Assembly (NCBI GenBank): GCA_030683105.1
Contig: JAUXMZ010000012.1
Coordinates: 50,899 to 114,898, forward strand
Origin: Burkholderiales bacterium
GTDB taxonomy: Bacteria; Pseudomonadota; Gammaproteobacteria; Burkholderiales; SG8-41
Direction of reading: 5' to 3'
DNA: 64,000 nucleotides
The notes beneath the pieces are model-generated. The model ran no database searches and was not told the DNA's origin. It saw nothing but the letters and a program-made list of their open reading frames with translations. Shown here piece by piece: positions 48,685 to 57,015 of this stretch. Positions within the stretch are counted from its first letter, which is position 1; every line of letters begins with the position of its first letter. The position numbers were made by a program, and so were the translations under genes.

Positions 48685-49492
48685 TGATTGCCCGCAGCAT
48701 CTCAGGATCGTCGGAGAGTGCTTCGGCGACAGCGCCGCTGCAGGCGGCGCGCGGGGCTATGCCGCGCGCCATGAGCTTGGCTGCGTGCACCAGCAGCCGG
48801 GTTGACGCCCCTTCGTCTAGGCCGTTGCCCTTGAGGTTGCGCGTCATGTGGGCGAGTCTGATCAGCTTGTCGGCAGTGCCGGCATCGAGGCCGGTTTCGG
48901 TCATGATGATCTTCCGTTCCAGCTCCGCCTCGGGATAGCTGAACTCGATGGCGACGAAACGCTGCCGCGTGCTTTGCTTGAGTTCCTTCAGCACGCTCTG
49001 GTAGCCGGGGTTGTATGACATCGTCAGCACGAATTCCTTGGGCGCCTGCAGCAGTTCGCCGCGCTTTTCCATCGGCAGGATGCGGCGGTCGTCGGCGAGC
49101 GGATGGATGACGACGGTGGTGTCTTTGCGCGCCTCGACCACTTCATCGAGGTAGCAGATGCCGCCGCAGCGCACGGCACGAGCCAATGGGCCGTCCACCC
49201 AGACGGTCTCATTGTTGGTAATCAGGTAGCGTCCGACGAGATCGGAGGCGGTCAGGTCATCGTGGCAGGAAACGGTGATCAGCGGGCGCTTGAGCCGCCA
49301 TGCCATGTACTCCATGAAGCGCGTCTTGCCGCATCCGGTCGGGCCCTTGAGCAGCACCGGAATCTGACTGGCATACGCCGCTTCAAACAGTGCGATTTCC
49401 CCGCCGACAGGTTCGTAATAGGGCTTTTTCCTGATCAGGTGCGATTCGGGCTTGAGCACCTTGGCATGAAGCGGGGCGGTTTTCGACGTCAT
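48659..49492 (-). CDS. NorQ/CbbQ-type AAA+ ATPase (MoxR class)
   Basis: This 277-residue hexameric AAA+ ATPase has Walker A GPTGCGKT (50-57), Walker B GICYLDEVVEARKD, sensor 1 TMSYNPGYQ and arginine-finger region STRQRFVAIEF, with the C-terminal CbbQ/NirQ/NorQ helical extension. With the VWA protein it should form an activase that inserts a metal or removes an inhibitor from a client. ATG 49492 (MTSKTAPLHAKVL) was chosen over the upstream track start. A 28-bp perfect hairpin lies upstream, before the YkgJ-like gene. Confidence 0.93.
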   Translation of the reverse strand: MTSKTAPLHAKVLKPESHLIRKKPYYEPVGGEIALFEAAYASQIPVLLKGPTGCGKTRFMEYMAWRLKRPLITVSCHDDLTASDLVGRYLITNNETVWVDGPLARAVRCGGICYLDEVVEARKDTTVVIHPLADDRRILPMEKRGELLQAPKEFVLTMSYNPGYQSVLKELKQSTRQRFVAIEFSYPEAELERKIIMTETGLDAGTADKLIRLAHMTRNLKGNGLDEGASTRLLVHAAKLMARGIAPRAACSGAVAEALSDDPEMLRAINELASSLF

Positions 49493-49515
49493 GGCAAAAT
49501 CCTGAAAAAGCATTT

Positions 49516-49578
49516 AGCCGCCGATGAATTCACTTTTATACCCGCTTGACGGGTATAAAAGTGAATTCATCGGCGGCT
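49516..49578. repeat. Perfect 28-bp-stem hairpin, relaxed copy 4 of the 27-bp module
   Basis: Arms of 28 bp (AGCCGCCGATGAATTCACTT and on) pair perfectly around the 7-nt loop GCTTGAC. The centre is again ACCC-N7-GGGT (49540-49554), and the following 12 nt, ATAAAAGTGAAT, resemble ATTGAAAAGAAT of the other copies. It occupies the gap between the YkgJ-like and NorQ-like genes. Confidence 0.8.
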
Positions 49579-49603
49579 GATGTTTTGGTTTTTAAGACGG
49601 ACC

Positions 49604-50500
49604 CTAATCACCGAGCGATTCGTAGAGCTTGTCCTGGTCATTGGCAAGATCATCGGCCTTGTTGCCCGCAGACAGCGCCTGGCGTTGTTTGTAGCGCTCG
49701 ATGCGCTTTTCCGCGGCATCGGCTTTCAGCGCGATGGTGCGTTCGCCGAACAACACCTGCTTGAGCAGGTGGAAGCCGAATTGAAGCAGCTTCTGGTCGT
49801 CCTGCAGCAGTTCCTGCATGAAAGCGGGATCGAGATCGAACACTTCATTGAAACCGGCGCTGGCCACAAAATCACGGAAGCCGTCGATGTCGTAGCTCGC
49901 CAGATAAAACAGTTCGAGACTGCGTTGCGACGGTTTGCCTACGGTCGGGCCGGAGGAGCGCTTCTTGAGTATGATCTGCCGCCATTCGCGGTTGATCTCG
50001 TCGTATTCGTCCACACCCTGGTCGCGGCGGTATTCGGCCACGGTCTGCACCACCGGTTCCTGGTGGCCGAGACAGTGGTTTTCCTTGACTACGAAATAAC
50101 CGTCTTCTTCTGTGGATGCATCCTTTTTGCGCATCGACACCAGCCCCAGTGCGTAGTAGCGGCAGGCAGCGGGGCGGTCGGCATAGACACCGCAGCCCTC
50201 GGGCGTGAGGTTGATGCACGCGTTCGATGCCTCTTTGGTGCGCAGTTTAAGCCCCGGCATGTCGTGGCCGTCCATCGCGAAGTCCCTGGTGTATTCGTCG
50301 ATGAACTCGCGCGCGGTAATGCCGAAATGCTTTTTCAAGCGCAGCACGTCATAGGGCGTGAGCAGGATGTCGATGTTCTCGCAGCACTTGTTGAAGCAGG
50401 CGATGCCCTTGTGGCAGCGGAACTGGAAGGTATCGTTCAGCGCCAGCTGCACCGGAATGATGGGGCTGGGTTGTACAGCGTTGTCTGTGTCGTTGCTCAT
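49604..50500 (-). CDS. YkgJ-like cysteine-cluster protein in the apr locus
   Basis: This 298-residue protein carries the CxxxxxCxxxCC zinc/iron-chelating domain of the YkgJ family. FRCHKGIACFNKCC contains Cys29, 35, 39 and 40, and ACINLTPEGCGVYADRPAACRYYALG adds Cys95, 103 and 113. Such clusters probably bind Fe-S or Zn. The C-terminal half (about 150-298) is helical and not recognisable. It lies between aprA and the AAA+/VWA pair on the same strand, so metal-centre maturation is a fair inference. ATG 50500 was preferred to the track start. Confidence 0.8.
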   Translation of the reverse strand: MSNDTDNAVQPSPIIPVQLALNDTFQFRCHKGIACFNKCCENIDILLTPYDVLRLKKHFGITAREFIDEYTRDFAMDGHDMPGLKLRTKEASNACINLTPEGCGVYADRPAACRYYALGLVSMRKKDASTEEDGYFVVKENHCLGHQEPVVQTVAEYRRDQGVDEYDEINREWRQIILKKRSSGPTVGKPSQRSLELFYLASYDIDGFRDFVASAGFNEVFDLDPAFMQELLQDDQKLLQFGFHLLKQVLFGERTIALKADAAEKRIERYKQRQALSAGNKADDLANDQDKLYESLGD

Positions 50501-50570
50501 GAGGGGATTCCAAACGTTGAACGGCGCCGCGTTGGCGGAGCCCGTGCGAACGTCTTGCCGCTGCGGAAAC

Positions 50571-50601
50571 AAAAAGCCCGGGGAAATTATACACCCCGGG
50601 C
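50571..50601 (-). terminator. Rho-independent terminator after aprA
   Basis: On the minus strand, GCCCGGGG and CCCCGGGC form an 8-bp stem around a 10-nt loop and are followed by TTTTT. It ends the sat-aprBA transcript before the YkgJ-like gene, whose expression would need read-through or its own promoter. Confidence 0.8.
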
Positions 50602-50627
50602 CCGCCTAACTTGTTGTTGCTGCAGAA

Positions 50628-52541
50628 TTAGTCTTTGATCATCTGCACGTAAGGCACTTTCTTCAGTTCCCACTTCTTGGAGTCACGGTCATAGCGCGAA
50701 TTGACGAAGCATTTCCAGTTCTCATCGTCGATGAAGTTATAGTCCGTCCGGTAGTAGAAGCCGGGGTAGCGCGTCTCTTCGCGGAACTGGATGTGCTTCA
50801 TATGGCATTCGGCGGTAATGATGCGATGGTAGTTTTCCCATGCGCGCAGCAGCTCATGCAGATCCTTCGCGCGCATCTTGAGCGAGTCCTCCTTGAGCAT
50901 TTCAAGCTTCTTCTCGCACATTTCCAGCATCTTGGCGTTGGTCTGGTACCAGGTCGACACGCCCGCGCAGTATTCGTCCATCAGCTTCTGCAACCGGAAC
51001 TGCAGCATCTTGGGCGTGATGTAGTGCGGGTTGATGTCGATCGCCGTGGTGTAGTCCTTGTGTTCCAGGAAAGTTTTCACCGGACGATAGATTTCCTCGA
51101 CCAGCTCCGCGACGCTGCGGGCGAGTTCGGGTTTCCAGTCCTTGTTGTCGAGCGCAAACTTGACCATGGCCTTGGCGGCAATGCGGCCTTCCGCATGCGA
51201 GCCGGAGGAGAACTTGTGACCCGATGCGCCTACGCCGTCGCCGGCAGTGAACAGGCCCTTGACCGTGGTCATGCGGTTGTAACCCCACGACCATTCTTTG
51301 GGCACGCCCGGCAGGTCGGTCGGGCCTGAAACCCAGATACCGGCACAACCGGAGTGCGAGCCGAGCAGGTAGGGCTCGGTCGGCATGATTTCAGACGGCG
51401 TTTTGTCCGGCTCGATGTTCTCGCCGGCCCAGATGCCGCACTGCGAAATGGTCATGTCGAGGAAATCCTCCCACGCCTCAGCTTCGAGGTGTTTGACTTC
51501 TTTCGGCGTCATCTTCTCCGCCAGCTTGGCCATCGCCGTCGGCGTGTCCATCATGATCGGGCCGCGCCCTTCCTTCATCTCGTTCAGCATGATGTGATTG
51601 CGCAAACAGGTGCCGGGTATGCCCTGGCCGTATTTGCCGAAGCGCTTCTCGTCCTTGATCAGATGGCCGTTGATCTTGTTGTAGTCCTCACCGGCGCCGT
51701 TCATCACCTGCGCCTTGAACAACAGGAACCAGGCGCCAACCGGGCCGTAGCCGTCCTTGAAGCGCGCCGGCACGAAGCGGTTTTCCATCATTGTCATTTC
51801 GGCGCCGCTCTCGGCCGCCATCGCATAGGTCGAGCCCGCGTTCCATACCGGGTACCAGGCTCGGCCCACGCCTTCGCCGATCGAGCGCGGACGGAACACG
51901 TTGACGGCGCCGCCCGCAGCAAGCAGGCAAGCTTTGAACTTGTAGATATAGAGCTTGTGCTCGCGCACCGAAAACCCGGCGGCGCCGGCCACCCGCGTCG
52001 GATCGTTCTTGTCGTTGATCATGCGCACGATGAACACGCGCTCCTGGATGTTCTCGATGCCGAGGGCTTTTTTCGCGGCTTCGGCAACGATCCACTTGTA
52101 GGATTCGCCGTTGATCATGATCTGCCATTTGCCCGAGCGCACCGGCTTGCCGCCTTCGCGCAGGGTCTTGTCTTCGTCGCCGGGTTGTTTCCAGATCGGC
52201 AGGCCCCATTGCTCGAAGTTGTGGACGGAGTCGTCAACATGGCGGCCGACGTCGAAGACCAGGTCTTCGCGAATGATGCCCATCAGGTCGTTGCGCACGT
52301 AGCGCACGTAGTCTGAGGGATCGTTGTCGCCGACGTAGGTGTTGATCGCCGACAGGCCCTGGGCCACTGCGCCGGAGCGGTCCATCGCCGCTTTGTCGAC
52401 CAGCTTGATCTTGAGGCCGGTGCCCTCGGCCCAGCGCATGATCTCGAACGCTGCGCCGCAGCAGGCCATGCCGCCGCCGATCAGCAGAATATCCACTTCT
52501 TCCTCGACGATTTCGGGGTTTCCGAATCCGTAATCAGCCAT
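50628..52541 (-). CDS. aprA: Adenylylsulfate reductase alpha subunit (AprA)
   Basis: This is the FAD subunit of dissimilatory APS reductase, interconverting APS and sulfite plus AMP in the cytoplasm. The 637-residue protein starts MADYGFGNPEIVEEEVDILLIGGGMACCGAAFE, the FAD-binding dinucleotide fold. It continues with DRSGAVAQGLSAIN, FKACLLAAGGAVNVFRPRS and TAGDGVGASGHKFSSGSHAEGRIAA, all typical of AprA and its fumarate-reductase-like relatives. Length matches known AprA. It lies 111 bp after aprB. In a sulfur oxidiser it would run toward APS, feeding Sat. Confidence 0.97.
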   Translation of the reverse strand: MADYGFGNPEIVEEEVDILLIGGGMACCGAAFEIMRWAEGTGLKIKLVDKAAMDRSGAVAQGLSAINTYVGDNDPSDYVRYVRNDLMGIIREDLVFDVGRHVDDSVHNFEQWGLPIWKQPGDEDKTLREGGKPVRSGKWQIMINGESYKWIVAEAAKKALGIENIQERVFIVRMINDKNDPTRVAGAAGFSVREHKLYIYKFKACLLAAGGAVNVFRPRSIGEGVGRAWYPVWNAGSTYAMAAESGAEMTMMENRFVPARFKDGYGPVGAWFLLFKAQVMNGAGEDYNKINGHLIKDEKRFGKYGQGIPGTCLRNHIMLNEMKEGRGPIMMDTPTAMAKLAEKMTPKEVKHLEAEAWEDFLDMTISQCGIWAGENIEPDKTPSEIMPTEPYLLGSHSGCAGIWVSGPTDLPGVPKEWSWGYNRMTTVKGLFTAGDGVGASGHKFSSGSHAEGRIAAKAMVKFALDNKDWKPELARSVAELVEEIYRPVKTFLEHKDYTTAIDINPHYITPKMLQFRLQKLMDEYCAGVSTWYQTNAKMLEMCEKKLEMLKEDSLKMRAKDLHELLRAWENYHRIITAECHMKHIQFREETRYPGFYYRTDYNFIDDENWKCFVNSRYDRDSKKWELKKVPYVQMIKD

Positions 52542-52652
52542 TGTCGTTTTCCTTTATCTAGACCGTATCGCCAAACGCGTGGCGATCTGGGCCGGGTTAA
52601 ACACTATTAGTATTAAATCTGCCTTATCAAGCCAAAGCGAACCGTGGCTTGC

Positions 52653-53117
52653 TTAACTCTTGACGAACTGGCTCATGTCGGCCTTGTGCGTGACATGCGT
52701 GAACAGCGATGAGTGATCCGCGATCTCTGCCATGACGGCAGCAGGCTTGCCGCCGTACGGGTCAGCCGAGCCTTCGGCCGTGGTGCGGATCGGAAATTTG
52801 AAACGCTTGATGTTGCCGTTGCGGAATTTGATGGTCCACATGATCGAATCGGTTCCGCGCAGCGGCTGCACCGAGGCGCCCATCGGCACCACGTCCGCAT
52901 AATGGCGCACTTCGATCGCGTTTTGTGGGCAGATCTTGACACAGGAATAGCACTCCCAGCATTGCTCGGGTTCCTGGTTGAACGCTTTCATCGGGTGGCC
53001 TGTCAGCGATCCGTCCTTGTCGAGCAGCATCAGATCGTGCGGGCAAATGTACATGCAGGCCGTCTTGTCCTGGCCTTTGCAGCCATCGCATTTTTCAGTG
53101 CGCACAAAAGTGGGCAT
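52653..53117 (-). CDS. aprB: Adenylylsulfate reductase beta subunit (AprB)
   Basis: This 154-residue ferredoxin-like subunit moves electrons to and from the FAD of AprA. Two 4Fe-4S sites are clear: Cys10, 13, 21 and 25 (CDGCKGQDKTACMYIC) and Cys53, 56, 59 and 63 (CWECYSCVKIC). The C-terminal tail (about 100-154) wraps around AprA in known structures. It starts MPTFVRTEKCDGC at 53117. A repeat-containing gap separates it from sat upstream. Confidence 0.97.
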   Translation of the reverse strand: MPTFVRTEKCDGCKGQDKTACMYICPHDLMLLDKDGSLTGHPMKAFNQEPEQCWECYSCVKICPQNAIEVRHYADVVPMGASVQPLRGTDSIMWTIKFRNGNIKRFKFPIRTTAEGSADPYGGKPAAVMAEIADHSSLFTHVTHKADMSQFVKS

Positions 53118-53153
53118 TTTTACTTCTCCTTTGTCAAAAACAATTCAAATTCA

Positions 53154-53235
53154 GCCACAGAGGACACAGAGTTCACAGAGAGTGCCAAGTTCCTTCTTGC
53201 GGATTTTCCTCTGTGTCCTCTGTGATCTCTGTGGC
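53154..53235. repeat. CACAGAG inverted repeat between sat and aprB
   Basis: The left arm GCCACAGAGGACACAGAG plus TTCACAGAGA pairs imperfectly with the right arm TCCTCTGTGTCCTCTGTGA plus TCTCTGTGGC (53207-53235). It lies within the transcript between two genes of one pathway, so it could act as an RNA processing or stability element. Confidence 0.65.
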
Positions 53236-53248
53236 AAATGTATTTTTC

Positions 53249-54466
53249 TCAGCGCGCTGAATGTCCAGCCAATTTGACCTCGACCTTGTCAGCGTCCTTG
53301 ATCGAGGCGTAGTACTCCCGCAGGATCGCGAGAACTTCCTGGCGGCTGAATTCCGCGGGGACAGGCTCGCCCTCGGACAGCCATTTTCTGAGCTTGGTGC
53401 CGGAGACGTTCAAACGATCTTTTTCGTCATGCGGGCAGGTACGGGCCGAGGCCATGCCGCCGCACTGATAGCACCAGAACGTCCAGTCGATCTTGAGCGG
53501 CCGTGTTTCAAGCGCGCCCTGGGGGATTTCGTCGAAGATATGGTGCGCATCGAACGGGCCATAGTAGCTGCCGACGCCGGCGTGGTCGCGCCCCACGATC
53601 TGATGCGAGCAGCCGTAGTTCTGGCGAAATACAGCGTGCAGCAGGGCCTCGCGCGGTCCGGCGTAGCGCATGTCGAGCGGATAACCTGACTGCACGACGG
53701 TTTTCTTCACGAAATACTTGTCGATCAGCACGCCGATCGCCTTGGTGCGCACATCAGCGGGTATGTCGCCGGGCTTGAGGTTGCCGAGCAGCGAATGCAC
53801 CAGCACCCCATCGCAGGTCTCGATAGCCACCTTGGCGAGATATTCATGCGAGCGGTGCATCGGATTGCGCGTCTGGAACGCAGCAACGGTCGACCAACCG
53901 TTGGCTTCGAATGCGGCTCTGGTCTGCGCTGGTGTCATGTAAAGGGCGCCGTAATGCTCGGGAAACCCGCCCTGCGACAGCACTTTAATGGGGCCGGCGA
54001 GATTGACATCACCCTGCGCTATGACCATTTTTACGCCGGGGTGCTCGATATCGGTGGTGCGGAAAATGGTCGCGCATTCATGCGACTTGTTGATCTTGTA
54101 CTTCTCGGTGACCTTCATGGTGGCGAGAATGTCGCCGTTGTCGGGATCGACGAGGGCGATGTCATTGCCGGTATGGAAGGTGGCGGCCGTAGCGTCGTCG
54201 GTCGACAGTGTGATCGGTATCGGCCAGAACAAGCCGCCCGCCGTCCTCATCCCGTCGCAGACCCCTTGCCAGTCGGCGTGGGTCATGAAACCGTCAAGCG
54301 GCGTAAAACCGCCTATGCCGAGCATGATCAGGTCGCCTTTTTCGCGCGAACTGACGCGCACCTGGGGCATGTTCAGGGCACGTTTTTTTTCTTCGCTCAG
54401 CGCGCTGCCTTCCAGCAGCAGCGGCTTGAGTACGCCTCCACCGTGGGGATTGACTAATTTAGCCAC
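53249..54466 (-). CDS. sat: Sulfate adenylyltransferase (Sat, dissimilatory type)
   Basis: This ATP sulfurylase converts APS plus pyrophosphate to sulfate plus ATP in sulfur oxidisers. The 405-residue protein has the KLVNPHGG N-terminal motif, the nucleotide-site motif [11 protein letters not shown] (198-208) and GRDHAG (292-297), plus a Cys cluster [15 protein letters not shown]. The track start is 20 residues too long. GTG 54466 was chosen because GGAG lies nine bases upstream and homologues begin at this residue. There is no fused APS kinase. The gene heads the sat-aprB-aprA operon. The 176 bp upstream show no certain promoter. Confidence 0.97.
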   Translation of the reverse strand: MAKLVNPHGGGVLKPLLLEGSALSEEKKRALNMPQVRVSSREKGDLIMLGIGGFTPLDGFMTHADWQGVCDGMRTAGGLFWPIPITLSTDDATAATFHTGNDIALVDPDNGDILATMKVTEKYKINKSHECATIFRTTDIEHPGVKMVIAQGDVNLAGPIKVLSQGGFPEHYGALYMTPAQTRAAFEANGWSTVAAFQTRNPMHRSHEYLAKVAIETCDGVLVHSLLGNLKPGDIPADVRTKAIGVLIDKYFVKKTVVQSGYPLDMRYAGPREALLHAVFRQNYGCSHQIVGRDHAGVGSYYGPFDAHHIFDEIPQGALETRPLKIDWTFWCYQCGGMASARTCPHDEKDRLNVSGTKLRKWLSEGEPVPAEFSRQEVLAILREYYASIKDADKVEVKLAGHSAR

Positions 54467-54642
54467 AGAAGTGCTCCGGGACAGCAGGTTGCTGATGGTG
54501 TTTTTTTGAAGATGGAAGGGTAGCATGGAAGGGAATGCCGACCTTATCCATTTATTTTATTCGGTAATAAGAAATTCTTGATGGCCGTACCTGATGAGCA
54601 GGCGCCTGACGCATGTCCCCCTCCACAAGGAAGCCCTGGCTG

Positions 54643-56013
54643 TTACGCCGGGAGGCTTATGGTGACTGCGAAACCGCCTTCGGCAAGATTGCAGGCGGAT
54701 ATGTCACCCCCATGCAGGCGCACCGCGCGCTCGGCGATCGCCAGACCCAGGCCATAACCGCCAGTGCCGCGATCGCGTGCATCCCCGACACGTACGAAAG
54801 GTTCGAACAACCGGGCCAGCATGTTTTCCGGCACGCCGGGACCACGATCCCGGACCCGGATCACGGCCTTGTTCCCGGACTGCGAATCGAACATCAGGGA
54901 TAAAGTGACCGCGGTGTTCTCCGCCGTATAGCGGACCGCGTTGCGCACCACGTTTTCTATGGCGCTGTATATGAGCTGGGCATTGCCCTGGATAGTCACG
55001 GGTTCGGTGTGTTCCAGGTGCAGGCTGCACTGCCGTGACTTTGCTTCGAGCGCGGCGTTCGAAATGACGCTTTGCAGCATTTCCGACAAGTCCACGGGTT
55101 CGGGAACGGGGGGCTGAGTGCCGGACTCCAAACGGGCCAGCGACAGCAGTTGGCCGATCAGTTCATTGAGGCGCTCGCTCTCCCGCTCGATGCGGTCGAG
55201 TTCAGGGGAGGGCTCGTTGCCATTGCGCTGACGCGCCAGGCCCAGTGCGACCTGAAGCCGCGACAGCGGCGAGCGCAGTTCGTGAGAGACATCGACCAGC
55301 AATTGCTTTTGCGAGGACATGACCGTATTCAGACGCTCCGCCATGCGGTCAAAAGCCGCGGCAAGATCGACGATTTCGTCGCGCCGGCTGCCCAGGGAAG
55401 GCGTGACGCGCTGATCAAGATCACCTGTGGCATAGGCTTCCATTGCCTTGCGCAGGCGTTCTATGGGTGCGGTGAGGTAGCGCGCCAGCAGGTAGCACAC
55501 CAGTGCGCCGAGCAATAGGCCTACTGCAAGCGGCAGGGCCACCACCCGCGGTCGTGTCAGATAACGAACCATGGTCACGCTCTGGAAATCATGCGTCAGC
55601 CAGAATTTGCCGCCATTCCCGCGCAGTTCGACCGGGCTGATTCCGGGGGCGTCGACATTTGGGGAGGTTTCCTGTTGGATGTGACGCTGCAGCCGCACCA
55701 GGGCGCGCTGTGGCACATCCCGGCCCAGCACGTCCTTGCCGTCACGAGTGAGCGCCAGTATTGGCACCAGTTCCTCGCGATCCACCTTGCGGGCCCATGC
55801 CCTCAGACCTTCCAGGCCATGAAGATCTGCTTTCGCCTGTGCGTTCACTACATAGCGGCTCAGTATTTCGTGGCGTACCTGGGTACTGCGCTGCGCCCGG
55901 ATTTGTTCCATGTAGTGCGATGCGGCGAGAACGATCACCCCGGTGAACAACACCAGCACCACCCAGAACGAAAGAAAGATTTTCCAGAATAGTCTGTGCA
56001 TCATGCCTGCCAT
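54643..56013 (-). CDS. cpxA: CpxA-like sensor histidine kinase
   Basis: This 456-residue membrane kinase has TM1 (LFWKIFLSFWVVLVLFTGVIVLA), a periplasmic sensor (about 35-160), TM2, a HAMP domain (RYLTAPIERLRKAM), the phospho-acceptor LLVDVSHELRSPLSRLQ, and an ATPase domain with N box NVVRNAVRYT, DRGPGVP and GTGGYGLGLA. The order and N-terminal sequence resemble CpxA. Its ATG overlaps the regulator stop by one base (TAATG), and ATG 56004 is an alternative. With the CpxR box found upstream of the regulator, the Cpx assignment is supported. Confidence 0.85.
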   Translation of the reverse strand: MAGMMHRLFWKIFLSFWVVLVLFTGVIVLAASHYMEQIRAQRSTQVRHEILSRYVVNAQAKADLHGLEGLRAWARKVDREELVPILALTRDGKDVLGRDVPQRALVRLQRHIQQETSPNVDAPGISPVELRGNGGKFWLTHDFQSVTMVRYLTRPRVVALPLAVGLLLGALVCYLLARYLTAPIERLRKAMEAYATGDLDQRVTPSLGSRRDEIVDLAAAFDRMAERLNTVMSSQKQLLVDVSHELRSPLSRLQVALGLARQRNGNEPSPELDRIERESERLNELIGQLLSLARLESGTQPPVPEPVDLSEMLQSVISNAALEAKSRQCSLHLEHTEPVTIQGNAQLIYSAIENVVRNAVRYTAENTAVTLSLMFDSQSGNKAVIRVRDRGPGVPENMLARLFEPFVRVGDARDRGTGGYGLGLAIAERAVRLHGGDISACNLAEGGFAVTISLPA

Positions 56014-56711
56014 TACTCGACGATGTACTGATAGCCGACCCCGCGCACGGTCGTGATGCGTTCCTGTCCGCTGGGAAGCGGCCCCAGTTTTTTACGCAAA
56101 TTGCTGATGTGCATGTCCAGGCTGCGGTCATAGCGGGTGAGCTTGCGGTCCAGCGCCCGCTCCGACAGTCCCGACTTGGAAACCACCTTGCCGGCTTCTC
56201 GCAACAGCGCTTCCAGAACGCAGTATTCGGTGCTGGTCATGTCCAGGGTGCGGTTGCCACACAGCGCCGTGCGTGTGCCTGTATGCACATGGAGATCACC
56301 AAACTTGAGGATCTCGGGGCCGGCAGGATCACCGCGATCCGTGAAGCGGACTTCAGTGCGGCGCAGGACGGCGCGTATGCGTGCGACCAGCACCCGCGGA
56401 TTGCAGGGCTTGGCCAAATAATCATCGGCACCGAGTTCCAGGCCAACGATGCTGTCCACGTCCTCTCCGCGCGCTGTAAGCATGAGGACTGGAGTATTGC
56501 TGCCTGCGCGCAGTTCACGCAGCACATCGAATCCATTTTTGCGCGGCATCATGACGTCGAGAATGACCAGATCAAAGTGGTTGCCACGCAGCTTGTCCAG
56601 CGCAGTGTCGCCATCATAGGCGGGGACGAGGTCGAAGCCTTCGGCTGCAAGGTATTCCCTCAGCATTTCACAAAGCTCGACGTCATCATCAGCAAGCAGG
56701 ATGCGGGTCAT
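56013..56711 (-). CDS. cpxR: CpxR-like OmpR-family response regulator
   Basis: This 232-residue regulator has a receiver domain (MTRILLADDDVELCEML, phospho-Asp in VILDVMMPRKNG, Lys in YLAKP) and a winged-helix DNA-binding domain (LDMTSTEYCVLEALLREAGKVVSKSGLSE and DMHISNLRKKLG). ATG 56711 replaces the track start, which is 56 residues too long. A GTAAA-N5-GTAAA box 80-95 bp upstream of the start matches the CpxR consensus, so it is probably autoregulated. It is divergent from the RND efflux operon, a plausible target. Confidence 0.88.
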   Translation of the reverse strand: MTRILLADDDVELCEMLREYLAAEGFDLVPAYDGDTALDKLRGNHFDLVILDVMMPRKNGFDVLRELRAGSNTPVLMLTARGEDVDSIVGLELGADDYLAKPCNPRVLVARIRAVLRRTEVRFTDRGDPAGPEILKFGDLHVHTGTRTALCGNRTLDMTSTEYCVLEALLREAGKVVSKSGLSERALDRKLTRYDRSLDMHISNLRKKLGPLPSGQERITTVRGVGYQYIVE

Positions 56712-56789
56712 CAGATTGGTCTGGTTAAACACGATGAGTAAGGCATGTTGCCACAGGGTGATTGCCCGGGCGCAAGGATGCGCCCATTC

Positions 56790-56804
56790 TTTACACAGAT
56801 TTAC
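56790..56804 (-). promoter_or_regulatory. CpxR box
   Basis: On the minus strand the sequence is GTAAA-TCTGT-GTAAA, an exact match to the CpxR consensus GTAAA-N5-GTAAA. It lies between the divergent cpxR-like and TolC-family genes, 79-93 bp upstream of the cpxR start. The rest of the 304-bp gap holds AT-rich sequence before the TolC-family start and no gene. Confidence 0.8.
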
Positions 56805-57015
56805 ATGTATATTTCTGCTTCGCGGCAGGGATAATAGTAGTATGTAGCCCGCCGCGGTGTAACCGGTATGTAGCACCAAGAATAGCTGACGAAGTGATGG
56901 CCTTCGTAACGATACCGCCGGCTCAAGAGGGGGGTGCCGCCTGCCGAGAACTTAAAGACCTCAGGCGGGACAGAATATAACATATTGATTATTATGATAA
57001 ATATAAATTGATGTC

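Noticed and set aside
46546-49492. NorQ/NorD-like pair taken as part of denitrification or Rubisco gene cluster
   Set aside because: No norCB or cbbLS gene in the window; the locus is apr/sat.
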